Assembly: GCA_025617745.1 (NCBI GenBank)
Contig: CM046853.1
Span: 8,944,974 to 9,008,973, forward strand
Length of the DNA stretch: 64,000 nucleotides
DNA from: Heliocidaris erythrogramma
Taxonomy: Eukaryota; Echinodermata; Echinoidea; Camarodonta; Echinometridae
Direction: 5' to 3'
Position numbers and translations under genes: made by a program
Shown: one piece after another, positions 35,301 through 50,300 of the stretch
How positions within the stretch are numbered: the stretch's first letter is position 1
Layout of the letters: each line of letters begins with the position of its first letter
Notes under the pieces: model-generated
Told to the model about the DNA's origin: nothing
The model's database searches: none
What the model saw: the letters and a program-made list of their open reading frames with translations, nothing else

Positions 35301-38300
35301 TATTTATATATGGAAAGAGATGATACAAATCTAACTGAACCAAGGTGATATTAAAATTTAAACTAAAACTCTGACACATTATCAAAATAATAATAAGGAC
35401 AAAGAATATTATTCTCACAATGAAGGCTTCATTTAAAAAATAACAAAAAATCTTTTTTTTTTGCTGAACTTTGCAAAATTAAAATTCTTGTAATATCTTG
35501 GTTAGGCCTACTTCTTTGAAATAAGCTGTTTTGATAAAGGAACTATCTAAAGCCAATCTCTTTAGTTTTTTAATTTTGCAATGCAATATATGACCCATAG
35601 AGGTTACATCAATTTAACATTATACAACTATGACTATATTATACACTTAATGCTGCATTTCATGTAAAATAAATCTATACTGTTGTAACACAATGATATG
35701 CACACACTGAATATGATCATATACCAGTAAATGGTTTGCAATATCCCATTATAAAACAGCATATAGATGTACATGTATAGTTGATTATTTTGCACTTCAT
35801 TATAAATGAGAAAGGGCCATACATATACTTTGTAAGTGAATATTCAAGGGGGCAAAATACACTGAAATATTATCTACCTGGTATCCATAGTACACCGAAG
35901 ATTAAAATAAAACTTCATTAATATTTCATTATCACTTCCTCTTGAACACAAGGCACTACAAGAATGTATGAAATTATGGATATTAATGAAATATCGTCTG
36001 TTTGGAGCCAGTAGGGCATTTACTCAATCTTTTGTACAGAGTTAACGCCCTTCTGGCTCCAAACAGACGATATTAACTTTACAAATTCTACAAGCTTGGA
36101 AGACCAATGTGATAATCAGTTTCTCCTATCACACGATTAACCTCTTAAAATAGGACAATTGCATGTCTTTGTAAAAAAAAAATTTAGTGCGAACTTGGGG
36201 AAAAGGGCTTTTTATAAAGGAAGAAGATCAATTATAGACAGGAGGTATACTGTTCTATTTTCATTCTTCCTTCTCATCTTTAAATCAAATGGGAATTCAT
36301 TGTCAAGTTTCTAGATATAAACTTCCAGCTATCTTTTCTTGAAAGAAAGAGGATAATAAGAAATAACTAAAGGGCAGACTTTTGAATCACAATAAAAACA
36401 ATAAACACATTTTACATATGGTACTCTAAATGTAGAAGGGGTGATATTTCCGCATAGGAAAGTGCATGTATCATGGCTACTTTTAACCCTCTTTTTCTTG
36501 CACTGAACTTAGTCATAATCATCATAAAACAGATGTATTTCCTGCCAATTTTTGTTTGATTTGATCCCCATCCTACCCTGCACCTAAATTACCTCTATTT
36601 CCAGGAGTGGAAACATTAAAGCATCAAATCAAATTCAACTTGACTGTACTTCCCGACACGAAAATGAGAGAAAGGATGAACAAAAAAAGAAGCAAAAAAA
36701 ATATAAGAGCAAAAACTATATCGTATATGGACAGAGAGAGATGGAGTACTAAAATAAAAGAGTAATGAGTAGATATGTAGAGAAGAGAGCGAGAGAGAAG
36801 AGAAATAAAAGAAACTGAAATGGGTGTAAATACATGTAGAAACTAGAAAGTTATCATATAGAGGGGGAGGGAAAACGGAAATAAGAGGACAAAGGACAAG
36901 ATCTGCACAAAAGTGAGAATAAGAAATAAAACATTTTGAATAAAAAAGTAAGAAAGTAAGAAGAAAAAAAACCTGAAAGGAAGATTTTCATATCAATGTT
37001 TGTAGAAAAGTCAGGTTCTGGCTCAACCATAAAAATAAACCCAGGAAAGAATATCAAGAGCTACCTTTATCTTTCAGAGTTAACATATATAATGCAATTC
37101 ATTTACCAGTTTCCCATTATTAATTAACTTCATAAGCTTTCTTTTTTAAATCGGAAGTACCAGATGTCTTTAAAAGTGTACCGCCAAGTAACTTGATTTA
37201 GATGAAAGTAAAATCAAACATGACATATTATTTGATTAAACTTCTTGTTTCTGTCAGGCCAAATTTCCTGTGCTATTGAAAGAAGGAAATTAGGCAGAGC
37301 AAACAACATGTAGATGGAGCTCTGTATTTCCTACTTTTCTTCCCACATTTTGGAAGACATCCAAAGTGGAAAGAGTGAAGTTATACAAAAATAATGACTT
37401 TGAGAAAATCATACAATATTCAACAGGTAAACGGAAAATCCTATCAGTATTCATCAAACATGTAGACAACAATTAGAAAATGCAATGAAGGTTAACTTAA
37501 TTTGGATGGAAAAATCCTCTTTAGATGTGACAATACAGGTACATGTGTTTTTACGGAAGAGATATTGGCACATGAATTCATGAATTGTGATATGAAAAGA
37601 AACTGGTGTAGCCAACAGCATGACAGTGAATGAGTAAGCCTAAACTAGTGGTAACACCCCACCTCAATCAACCCAACCAGTCTCAATATTTAATACCTCT
37701 TTTATACCGAAGCTTTGTCTGAAGTAACATAGTGGTCTCCAGTGTTTCCCTTGTCGTCTATACCATTATTGGTATGAAATAGTACCGAGGGATAAATAGA
37801 GAGATAGCTTCCAGAGTTTACCTTGTCCAATGTTGGTGTGAAATATGATTACAAAGGGGTGAAGCAGCATGTAACCACCAGAAGGTTTCCTTGTCCGCTG
37901 TTGATATGAAATGTACCGAGGGATGAAAAGACAGGTACCACCAGAGGTATCCCGATCCAATGTTGTTATGAATTGAAATTATTAAGGAAAGAAAAAGGGG
38001 TAGCCTACTAGCCTCTTGAGGTTACCTCGAGGAGTTTTACCCTGGACTAACCTGGGGAAACAAAGGATAACCAGGGGTCAAAACCAAGCAAATGCCAGTT
38101 TTGGGTCCGAAAGCTTTCAAGAAAAAGTGGACAGCCACCAAAGGAAGGTCAGAGTGCAGCCAAGAGTGCAAATGGTAATACCAAGTGCAGTACATGTAGG
38201 TGTGTGCTCAAATTCTGCACATGGTCATATATGCTTGGGGAAATAAATAATGAGTAAGACTAAGTTACCATGCTAACTATTCCATGAAGAGTAATACCAA

Positions 38301-41300
38301 AGAGATCACCATTTCAGGACATTTCTCGACCTTGGGAAGTGATTACATGTACACAGGGTTTTATCACCAAGAATTAGGTGTAATGGGGCACCCTTTGGTA
38401 CATGTGAGTGAGGGCCTTGCCTTCAACATTCTTCACATGAAATCAGGACTATAATGGAATAAGGTCATCTCTTCCTTTTCGTTTTTTTTTTTTTTTGGGG
38501 GGGGGGGGAGCTTTTCAAGAGGCACACGATGAGATTGTTCTATTGTATTCAAGCAAGCAAAAAGTAGCCTGTGATTCTGTGTATCAGACTAATTTACACA
38601 TGTATGTAACCTAGAGCAAGATATTCAATTCATGTATGACTCAGGGGCTGACTATGACAGTCATGTCATCTGAACACCATACTAAAAACCACATAAGCAT
38701 GTAGTCTAGGTATACAAAACCCCAAAGCCATGTCCTTTGAGAGCCAGAAGGGCATTAATGAATACACTTTGATATCTAGTTACCAACCTTCTGACTCTAA
38801 TTCTAACCAGATATATATACTTCAGGCCTACATGCAATCATATCCATAGATCTGCTCATACTGAAAATGCATGAGCTTGTGATATAAAACAATACAAAAA
38901 ACATTAGTTCTGCCCCATAGAAATATTTCATACTGTGTAAAGTACCAATACTTTACAATATCATCTGATCACCTACTAGCACTTGATATATTACTTTATA
39001 TTAATGCCTTTCTGGCACTCCATAGCCAAATCATCTACCAACATCAATCATATTTCTGTGTGTATTTGCAGGTATTTGTGGTAAAGGCAAAAATGTAACA
39101 AACAGTGCTTCTGATCACAACAAATTCTTCATTGTAATTTATGCTACAGTAATGCTACTGCGTATCATGAGCAAATCGCTAATTTTTTAATGAAAATTTT
39201 TCTAATTATGAATTTCTATGAAAGGAATGGATGTGAAAAGGTACCTGTAATACAAACACAGTAGACAGCTACATTGATGCATATGTAGTAGCCTACACAG
39301 AGTACACATATTATAGATTAATCATTGTGGCCATCTTAATCTGATATGGAGGGGCATATGGCCTGGCTTCATGAATAGAAAGAAATATTAAGTGATATGG
39401 AAACTTTACTTTGAATATAAATACAACTCTCTATCATCAACATGCACATTAATTGAGATAATAGTATTTCAATTGGTTTTTATTCCCTGTCCATTCACAA
39501 AATACTGTTGTGTATCCATGTAACACTATGAAACACACACACACACACACACTCACACACACACACACACCCTAACACACATTGCTAGCGACTGACTATG
39601 ATCATCCACGTTTAGACTCCCAGCATCGGTATGCATCAATTATGAATCTCTTTACTCGCTTTTTGTTCTACCTCCCCATCTGATGGAGAACATGCCATGA
39701 AGGCAGACACACTGATGTCGACACTGAGAAAAATGAGTCATCTTTTCAATCATGAAAAAAAAGCTAATTTATGCATCTTGTCTCTAAATTGGTGGCGAGG
39801 GTGAATATGTAGAACCTATGCATGGACATAGCTATACGGGTAGAGCCTGCATGCCGTAAGTGTCTCTATGCTGCCATGTATGAATATCTGAATCATCAAC
39901 ATAATGCATTCTATGGATTACAAGTAATGTATGTTATCAGTATATTATCCAAGATTCTCTTTCTATTTTGCATTCTTTAGTCTTCTATCTTATTCTTTTC
40001 TAGCTTATTTTGTATTAATTAATATATTTTATATTTCCCCTCCCTTTGAACCAACACCAACAAAAATATTTCAAATTAAATTTAAATACTACTTCCTGAT
40101 GCTATTAGCTTTTTATCTGGCTTGTAATATATTTTCTATACCATTTCTTTGTGATTCCATTATGAATTACTTTATATTATTTACTTTATTTACATTATGA
40201 AATTACAGTATATCATACCCTAAAACAAAAGTAACATGAAAACATATCATTCACTAAAATAGAAACATAAACAGCAATTTTATTAATTGATTATATTTTG
40301 AACATATTAATGCAGGTCTACATTTGACCCTAAGAATGAAAAACCTGGTCTACATTAAAATCATTCATATCTTTGCTTCACCTTCGAAATAATAATGTAT
40401 GAAATAAGTCAGACTTTTTAAAGGTTTTCTTACAAATACAATATAATCTCTTTCAATAAGGTAACATTGAAAGTTATGATTACCATTAATTATTTGTAAT
40501 ACATAATCACGATCATTAATAAACTAAAATTTCTACTTTTCATTACTACATGTACCAATTAATTCATAAAAAATTAATGTGCAACATCCAGACATTTGCA
40601 GCTATGCTGGATAGAAAAATGGTGAATATTTGTTACTGAAGGATTGATATTGCTATTTTATGGAGACAAAAAAGAAATCTTAACAAATTCAATACATCAA
40701 AGCTAACCTACCTGGTGGAGGAGATAGGTAGGGAAGATGAAAAGCATTGAAGCATGTCAAAAAAGGTGCATAGCTCATCGTTTCCATCTCGTCACAGAAT
40801 AGAAGTACATGTAGAATTCAAAGTCAAGGTCTTGAACAGATGAGGTAATTATTTCTCAAGGTCTGAATGCTCATAAGTCAACACCACAGACTGGGTTGGT
40901 TAAAAAAAAACCCTAAGACAATCAAGACCAAGAGGTGATGACAAAATTAACAGCGATTACAGCGATCAGCATCGGTTACTCCACGAAGAAGCCACAAAGT
41001 ACTCCCACCTAGCTGAAACAGGTCGCAGGAAGTAAATCCCCCGAAGTCTTCAATCAAACATACATGTACGATCGTTCCATCACCATCTCTCAGGCGAGCC
41101 ATTCACTTGGTCTGTGATTCGGTTCCAGGCTTCCCATCCAACCACTACCACTACCACCTCATCGGCCTAACAAACCACAGGACTAATCATCCAATCAGGA
41201 ACTAGCATCTTCCTCTAGCATCTCCTTCAAGCAATGGACCAAAAATTCTTATAGGCATCAACTTATTGCTTAGTCTTGATTGTTCAAACCAGTCTTCTTC

Positions 41301-44300
41301 AGCAAGGGATCTGATCCTGTATACTTGAAGAAATATAAGTTATGTCAAGAGAATCACTGACACTCACATTCCAAGAGAGATTGGCAAATGTCAATAGCAG
41401 ATGCCGTTCAATAAATCAGGTAATATATTGATCATACAGATCATAGTGATTGTGAATTATTAGTGAAAGAATATCTTTTCTATTTAGAAAGGAAGTCTTA
41501 GGTTCTCCAGATCTTCATCAAACTTGGTGTATTGAGTGAAAGTTACTAACTGCACTGTCACTTAATCAATAATGAAGAAATTAAACAAAAACTGCCATAT
41601 GAAGTGATAATTATTGCAGTAATCTATGCCATACCTGTATCTTTGTTGTGTGCTGTTTTTACACAGCCTTATGAAGCAGACTAGAGTAATGAAATGGCAG
41701 CCTGGGAAATGAAATCCACAGATGCCATGGATTGCAACCAACCCCAAAATACCACTGCTTGCTTTGCTCCCACCCTCCTCCACGGCCTCCTGTGTAGTGA
41801 CAACTAGAGCACAGTTTCACAGTACCAAGGAACTGCTAGACGAAGCACATGTACATGTAGCATCAGTACTAGGAACTGTTCTCTCTTTCAATTAAATAAA
41901 AAAATCTTCAAATAAAAAAAGAGGTAAATAAAATCTTTTTGAGAGGTGTATAATTTCTCCTTGTAAGGAATATAAGATAGAATTTTTGCTGTCACTCCCA
42001 ATACTAGAATCATAATAAATGCTGCATAACATATTCTGAATAATAGTCCAATGTGTCAACAGACTCAACGCAATCTTCATACATGTAAGTCAAATAAGAT
42101 AGCTGTTATAACCAGTTTTTTAATCAAAATGTGCTCTAAATAACCATGCTGTGTATTCCTAATATGGGACAGTGTCATGGTAATCAACACATGCGTTTGT
42201 AAAACAAACAAAATGCTTGTGACTATGACAAGCATTGTAATAGGCAAAGACTCAAGGTTAGATGTTAAAAGTTAATAAAAGTGGACAAAACATGTTTTCT
42301 CTTTTATAATATAGTGCAAAACTTTAAAATACTGGATTTTTATGTTAAATTTAAAAATTGAAACTTTCATTAAGAAGTTTATGTTCTGTAGATTTTAATC
42401 ATCTGATATGAATTACATTGCAGATCTAGATCAGTCATTGTTCTTTCCACTCATATTTCAAATGTATAGTTGGCCAATTGGTTGAAAAGAAAATGCAACA
42501 AGTGTGCTGAGGAAAAACAATACACCAAATAATGGAAACTGCTAGCACTCAGGAAGTCTTCTAAATCAATGTTTTGCTGACAGTACATGAGAGCAGTTAC
42601 AAACGTACATATACATGTATGACCCTTTTCCACTTGACCACATCTAAAGTGAAGTTGTCTCTAGTACTGTATAGAGTGGAACCAGGTCCAAACACCAGCT
42701 AGCTATGCAAATGACAATCTGAGCTATGCAAGGAATGCAGGGGTCATCCCAACATCCCTGGATACCACATCTTAACAACAGCTTGAGGGCTGAGGAGGTG
42801 GAAGTTGAAAGCGCACTCCTGGCGTGCTCACAGAAAAGCGTAAGCACACACACACACACTGGTCACTGCAGAAGACAAAACCCAAACGGCTTGAAGTCTT
42901 ACAGAACGTAGTCTAGGAATCCTATGATCTTTAGACTTTTCAACCCAAGACAAGTTAATGTCCAATACAGTTTAATGTTTCCAATTCATTTTTACCCGTA
43001 CAGTAATGTCATAACATCTATAACATCCATATACTTCTTTCATTACTGAATACCATATCTTCTATTATAGAAAAAGTAATATTACATGAACATAAAGTTA
43101 TAAATGTCATGCAACTAGACTACAGCATGTACATTTCACCTAAATAGCTCCCTTGGTTTGTAAGCCCAGGTTAATATTGAAATATTTGGGGCCACATGGG
43201 CTCAGTTTAAGCATTAAAATTGCCCATGTTTTTCAAATGAAGATATTGCTTTACATTCCAAGACTTCTCTCAGGGAACCCCCTACTGTTTGGACAATAGA
43301 TTTCTATCATATTCTCTCCAAATGGTTTTGATGCTGGAGGCAGCAGTCCAAGCTCAAATTTGTAGTTCAAGTCTAGAAGCTCCTGGGGGCCAAATATACA
43401 AAATTGTGTCAACTTCAGGAAATTTGCAAAGGCTTACAAATTAGTAATAAAACAAGAAAACACATTTCCTGATTGTAAATTTCTTTTTCTAAGAAAGAGA
43501 ACCGAACCAGTCAGCTGGAAAAGTTTGAAGGGATATTCTGTTCTCATTCATAAATATAGGTCTAGAACAAAAGGCTTTGCAATTTGATGATTGCATATAG
43601 TCATACAAAACCAGAAAAGAGTTTTAAAAGTTAAGTGTATTAGTGTCCTTTGGTCTAAAATTATCTAATAAAGCACTGGCAAAATAATCACTAGCAAAGA
43701 AATCTTGCTTTGCTAAAGGCCCCTGAGAAGAAAAACATAACTTTCATTGCTTCTTTCCATCTATCTAAAATATAATCATTTTCTAAGCCTACTGGCTACT
43801 TAGCAGACAGCCCTAAACATCATTTACAAGACCAAAGCACTATCTACAAGATGGTATCCTTGTCCTTATACTCCCATGTCTCAGCTGATGGCAGATGATA
43901 TTATTGCTTCATACATGTACACATCCTTGGCAGTTGGGGGATCAAAGATCCTCAGGGTGGCTGGGGTGGGGTGGGGGGGGGCCAAAAGTCTGATAAATCA
44001 CTTTGAAAAACACATTACCATAGTTTTTTGCTCTAAAAAATTTTGCTGACCAGTAGTAGTAAATTTGCTGCGAGCTTGCACATTTACATGAAGTATGCCA
44101 GGTTGGGTTTTTACAAGAGCATCCATTTTAAAGATTTTGTATTGTACACTCTCTTCTCAAAAACTCTCCTAATCATTTCTGTTTCCTCTTACCCCTCCCT
44201 TTCTTTTCCCTATCTCATTAGTCCTACATGTAAGCCTCCACTATCATAACCCTCTTGTTTTTTACTCTCCCTTGCTCTCATTTTCTCTCTCTTCTAAAGT

Positions 44301-47300
44301 GGCCATTTCCTTCCTTGACTAATAATTTCCCTCAGCATATATGTGAACCCACCGTCAATGTCACTGGTTCACATTAGGTTGGAAATCCCAGCAGAGTTGA
44401 TGATAGATTAAACAGGATCTTCCCTCTAGATTCAAGTACACACACTTTAACGCAGTCCACTACTAATTGAATAATTCACAAGTGCAATTGACAAGTTACT
44501 GGCCATGTGATCATTACACATGGACTAAAGTAACGTGTGAAAATTTGATGTGTAACCTCAACTTAAACTCCTCGCATTCAATACAACACAGCCTTACAAC
44601 AGTGTATGAAACCTTCATTAGTATTTGTAAATTGAAAGATATCATGAGCTTGTAGTATATAGCACGAAAGTGAAGTCGACCAGATGGTCTCTTTATAAAA
44701 TGGATGATCATTTTCAAACTGCTGAACTTTAATTTGAATACAAAGAAGACACTTCCAATTTTCAAATTCTTAGAAAATGGGAAAATAACAAAAATAGCTA
44801 TTCTGAGAAATCAACACATTGTGGATGACTACTGTCAAAATATTTGCACAAGACAAACATATTCCACATAATCACAAAAATAGAACACATTAAATACAAA
44901 ATTGTAGCAAGTGACAATTTAATTTTCCAAGTAAAACACATTTCGCATACAAATGAAAATAGAAAGACTGTTTGCTCATTCTCACAAGTAGGAAAATGCA
45001 ATTTGTAATTGTATCTAAATTTCAAGGCGCAATAGAGGCAAATCCCATTTCACCAATCTCCTTTAAGTCTGCGGGAGAGAAAATTACAGCGGAAATGGTT
45101 AATGTTGGCGCAAACTTGGATGATTTTTCAATATGACTATGCTTGTGAGGCGAGTCTAAAAGGCATCAGCTAAAATTTGGATAGGAAAGGCAGATGAAAC
45201 AGATTGTTTTTCCTCGTGTTCAAGTTCGGAGAAATGTGTTCAGTCTATTACACACAGGAAAGTAATAGTGTGAAGAAAATGTGAATTACTAAAAAAAAGA
45301 TGCAACTCTTTGCAATTTTGTCATGTGATCATCTTAAATTTCCATGATTGCTGACATCAAAATACATTTCTTCTTGCTGCTTTTTTTTCAAATCATTGAG
45401 AACAATTGATGAAGCTAACTCATGGGAAGAGCTTGTAAGCAGTGAGGGAGGAATGAGAAAATATTTAACTATGAAGAACCATGAAAAACTATTCCCATAA
45501 ACCATTTGTTCAACCATACACTAACTTTATTTATAATGGTTTGGAATATATTTTGGAAAACAAAATTAATTAAAGGACACAAAATTTGGAGAGTAGGCCT
45601 CCAATAAACTAATATACATGTACTACTTTTTCTGCCTCTTACTGAAAAAAACCCCAATTACTTCTCTAATTACCATAATAAAAACTAGATGAATCTTCGA
45701 CCGTGCGCGGTCAGAATTTATGCCTCCGCAATCACCAGATTGGAAATGTATGGCATACATGTACACTCTAAAAAGGATTGGTCCAACAAAATTACAAATC
45801 TTTTCACTTAAAAAGCACAGGAGACAGAAAATTTATTTCATTTCATTTTCATCCCGTACAAATAAAAAACTTACCATTGATGACTTACAATCATCAAATA
45901 CACCAAGGAAATAGATATTTTATAGCAAATAGACCACTGTCCCCTTGAAATTTCTAAAATAGGTAGGCCTAGACTCCATACATCACGAACCATTTTTATG
46001 TATATAATGACCTCTATGACCTTTGAACTTTGACCCTAAAATCTAATCAGTTCATCGTCCCTCACATATGCATACATGGGCCAGGTTAGAGGTTGATCCG
46101 TCAAACAGTTCTGAAGTTATTGCGAGAACAAACCATTTTTATGTATATAATGGCGCCTCTGACCTTTGAACTTGACCTTGAGACGGTAAAATCTCATCAG
46201 TTCATCGTCCCTCACATATGCATACATGGGCCAAATTAGAAGCTGATCCGTCAAACAGTTCTGAAGTTATTGCGAGAACAAACCATTTTTATGTACATAA
46301 TTACATGTACCTCTGTGACCTTTGACCTTTGACCTTGAGACCCCAAAATCTAATCAGTTCATCGTCCCTCCCATATGCATACATGGGCCAAGTTACAAAC
46401 TGATCAAAAAAAAAGTTTTGAAGTTATCGCGAGAACGAAAAAGGGGACGGACGGACGTACGACCCGAAAACATAATGCCTCCGGCTACCACCTATGGTGG
46501 GCGGAGGCATAATAAGGCACTTCCCTTTCAACCAGTAAAAAAATTCAAATGGATATTTAGTCAGAGCCCCCTCCCCTGTAGTGTAAAACCAGAAACATTT
46601 GCGACATGAAATTTTCACTAATTTGTAAAATGGCAGCCAGATGGGTCATATTTTATTTTCATTTGGAATTATTCAATGATATTTTTGCAAATTTGTCACA
46701 TCTACCAAAAGTTTGCATTGCTTTATTTCATGATAAACTGCTGATCTTGTTAAGTTATTTGTTATTTTAAGAAAAAAGAACAGAAAAACTTGTCTGTAAA
46801 ATTGAAAGAACTTTTTATGCATTTTAAGTTAGATTTTATAATTATGATGAATTTATAATTCTCTATAGAATTGAGATGTGATAGAACCCCACATGCATCA
46901 ATGAATTACTTTACTTTATACCAATGTTGTATTAGTCAAATGAATTCATTGAAAGAAAAATATTTCAGTTAGATGTGAATTTCAAATCTGATAATATTTA
47001 TGTACATGGAATACCAACTGCATTTGAAGACATTTAATTCCATAATTCATTTCTAACTTATGCCTTGATGTATAGTAAATTATTTGAAACGTTTGTCGGT
47101 AGATATATTTCCAATTGCCATGCAATTGTACATTTTTAATGCATATGGTTTAATTAATGTTAAAAAAAAAAAATCCTTTGAGGGAAAATGATTATAGTTA
47201 GAAAAGGAAAATTGTAGAAAATAAAGGATATACATGTATGCTTCTGGATATAATTTAGTAACTTGGTAAGTTTTTAATCAATTAAAAAAACCCAAACGTA

Positions 47301-50300
47301 TTGAATGTGATTTACAGATTACTACCCTTATTTAAAAATGAGGACATTTTTCTGATAGGATGAATATTATGTAAGGTAACATTATTATGAAATGTATAAA
47401 TTTGTCTCCATGATTACTTCTCCCTCTTATTTATATTTTCTCTCTATTGATCCTTCCACCTGTTTTCTTGAGGACATTGCTCCCACTTACCTACATTCCT
47501 TTCCTTCATCCCTATTCACCTTAAATATTTGTTCTCTCCTAGGTCCATTGAACCTTGCCTACCATACCATCTACTGTGACTCACTGACCATCCAACCCCG
47601 ACTCACTTGTCACATGACCCATTCTATCTTTTCTCATAGGTACACACTTCTTGCAGACTTCTGATTGGTTATTTTTGTTTATGTATTTGCCAGCCATTTT
47701 GAACTTTATATTAAAACATACATCAGTGCATCTCAAGTCTTCTAGCCTGCAAGACCTGTTTTGTTGTGTCTGCTATGTTATATTAAAATGGCAAAATTAA
47801 TATTATTAAAAGTTATATAGTCAACACTATGTTATTCATTTACCACTTATTCAAAGCAAGTTGTGTGTTGTATGTCATATGTTGTATACATGATGATTTG
47901 TACTTGTAAATTATATATACTTATTTACAGTGCATACATTGCACAGACATACCTGCTGTACCAGCGGGCAATTCTTGATGCATATATAAGTGATACTTAT
48001 TGTCATAAATAGTGGATACATAATAATACTAAGAAACTGGCTCATTTGGGGGGGGGGTGGGTATGTGTGTGTGAAAGACATTATCAATCAAATATGATTA
48101 TTACGTCGGGATCAACCTTTAACATCACCATCCGAAAGATATACCGAGATTCGAATTTGGGTCTGTTACCGCGAGACCAACTCCTGATCCCTATTATGAG
48201 ATTACATTGCCCTTGTCTTCAGGCAATATGATTATAGCAATCACAGAACGATAACTCCTTGATTATAGTAGGGCAATATATTCTCATATCTCCCACAAAG
48301 CCAGTCAAAATAGCCCCCCAAATATTTGATTGTATTTGTTTGTATATTGAATTTTGCATCATATAAGATGGATTCCTTGAAAGAAGGTTTCTGTTTGGTC
48401 AGATTCACTCTTCTTGCTATTGCATAATTCGTTAATGGCCACGACCGTGGTATATACAATTTCAACATGCTTATTTGTGTACAAAATCCCACAGGGCCAA
48501 GGTATCGATAACTTCTTATCACAAGCAGTTTTCCATCGTAGTACATGCTCATCATCAAATATACCATAAAAATTAATGTGCATCCATAGATATAGAATTT
48601 TCTCTTTATATCTCACCTTGGCCTACAGCCTTGGTGACATATAATGCACTTGGGAAATTCTAAAGCTATGGATGCACATATTCTGGTATATTCAACTCCA
48701 GACTCCAGAGCATGTACGGTATAATATTGCATATTATTACCTATACAGGGCATTTTAGCTGCAAAATAAACAAGAGCCCCAGGGGGCACAACGCTCACCT
48801 GAGGTGGATCAATTCACACCAGGAGATATTTAGAAATTGAAACAACTACGAGGATGTACATGAGATGTTAGAAATTAACATAATCCCCCCCCCATGGTCT
48901 ACAATGTCATGTATTATATGAATCTCCTACATCTAAGGATGATTCCCACCAAGTGTGGTTGAATCATACAACAAATCATGCAAAGAATGTACATTTCCCC
49001 TCCTGCATATTAACCTCGCCCTCGCAGGACCTCTATGGGGCCACCCTGAGAATTTCATGAACAACTTTCATTCTTCATCTATAGAGGTATCTCTATAACA
49101 CAATACCAAGTCTGAGCTTCCTACCAAGTTCGGTTAAATTCGAATCATGGGTTTTGGAGAAGCTGAAAATGTAAAAAGTTTATGGATGGCGGACAACTTG
49201 CCCCACCCCCCCCTCCAGTATGTTACCCCCACAGACCCCCTATAGGCCACCCAGAAAAAATTCGTGAACAACTTCATTTTCGTCTGTAGAGGTATCTCCA
49301 TACACAATACCAAGTCTGAGCTATTCCTGGTTCTGGAGAAGAAGATGTTTGAAATTTACATAGCTTTTACACTTGGGGGCCCTCCCCCTGGGCCCCCTGG
49401 GGCCACATGTACCATTTTAGCAACTTTGGATCCTTATCCCTAAGGATGATTCCTACCAAGTTTGGTTGAATTCCGATCATGTGTTTTTTGGAGAAGAAGA
49501 TCAGAATGTACATTTTGCTGGCAGCGCCCCCCCCCCCCTCCAGTATGTTACCCCCACAGGGCCCCTATAGGGCCACTCAGAGAAATTTCATGAACAACAT
49601 TCATTCTTCATCTATAGAGGTATCTCCATACACAATACCAAGTCTGAGCTATGCCTGGTTCTGGAGAAGAAGATGTTTGAAATTTACATAGCTTTTACAA
49701 TTGGGGCCTTCCCCCTGGGCCCCCCTGGGGCCACATGTACCATTTTAGCAACTTTGGGTCCCCTACCCCTAAGGATGATTCCTACCAAGTTTGGTTGAAT
49801 TCCGATCATGGGTTTTGGAGAAGATGATGAAAGTGTAAAAAGTTAACGGACGACGGACGCCGGACAAATATCCATCGCAATAGCTCACTCGAGCCTTAGG
49901 CTCAGGTGAGCTAAAAAGCTGTATTTTGTACACTACATCCGAATCTGTTACCGGAACGGGCAATTCATATTGCCCTCTTCCGGGTTTTCCCCATAGACAC
50001 AATGTACTAAGAAAGAGGGTAACATTTTGCCATATTCCACCCTTTCTTGTCAAAGTGCATACGTGCAGTATTGTGTATGCGTTAAAGAGTGAACAAAGGC
50101 TTAAACAATGGATACACGCGGTAACAATTTACGTCACAATTGCTTGGCCCAGATTACATACCTGTATGAATAACCTGGAATCTGACTGAGGGACTGACAG
50201 GCAAACAGACGTGTTTGTAAATGCTACAAAATAGGCATATACATGATATAGGTAATAATAATAAACTGACTGGCTCACTTCCGGTGAATATCGAAAATAT

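Larger units (their letters stand above)
33601..39680. other. VGLL4 intron 1, unassigned part
   Basis: AT-rich intron with no exon recognised. It holds the 85-bp hairpin at 35990, the short tandem array near 37738, a T16G12 tract at about 38482-38508, and (CA)n at 39532-39580. Confidence 0.5.

Noticed and set aside
45989..46435. Regularly spaced repeats that could suggest a CRISPR array
   Set aside because: Units of about 145 bp are similar along their whole length, with no short repeat and unique spacers, and the DNA is eukaryotic.
48241..48567. 108-codon minus frame (124 codons in copy B, 59841-60215)
   Set aside because: Length differs between copies through a one-base indel, with no recognised motif; probably non-coding.
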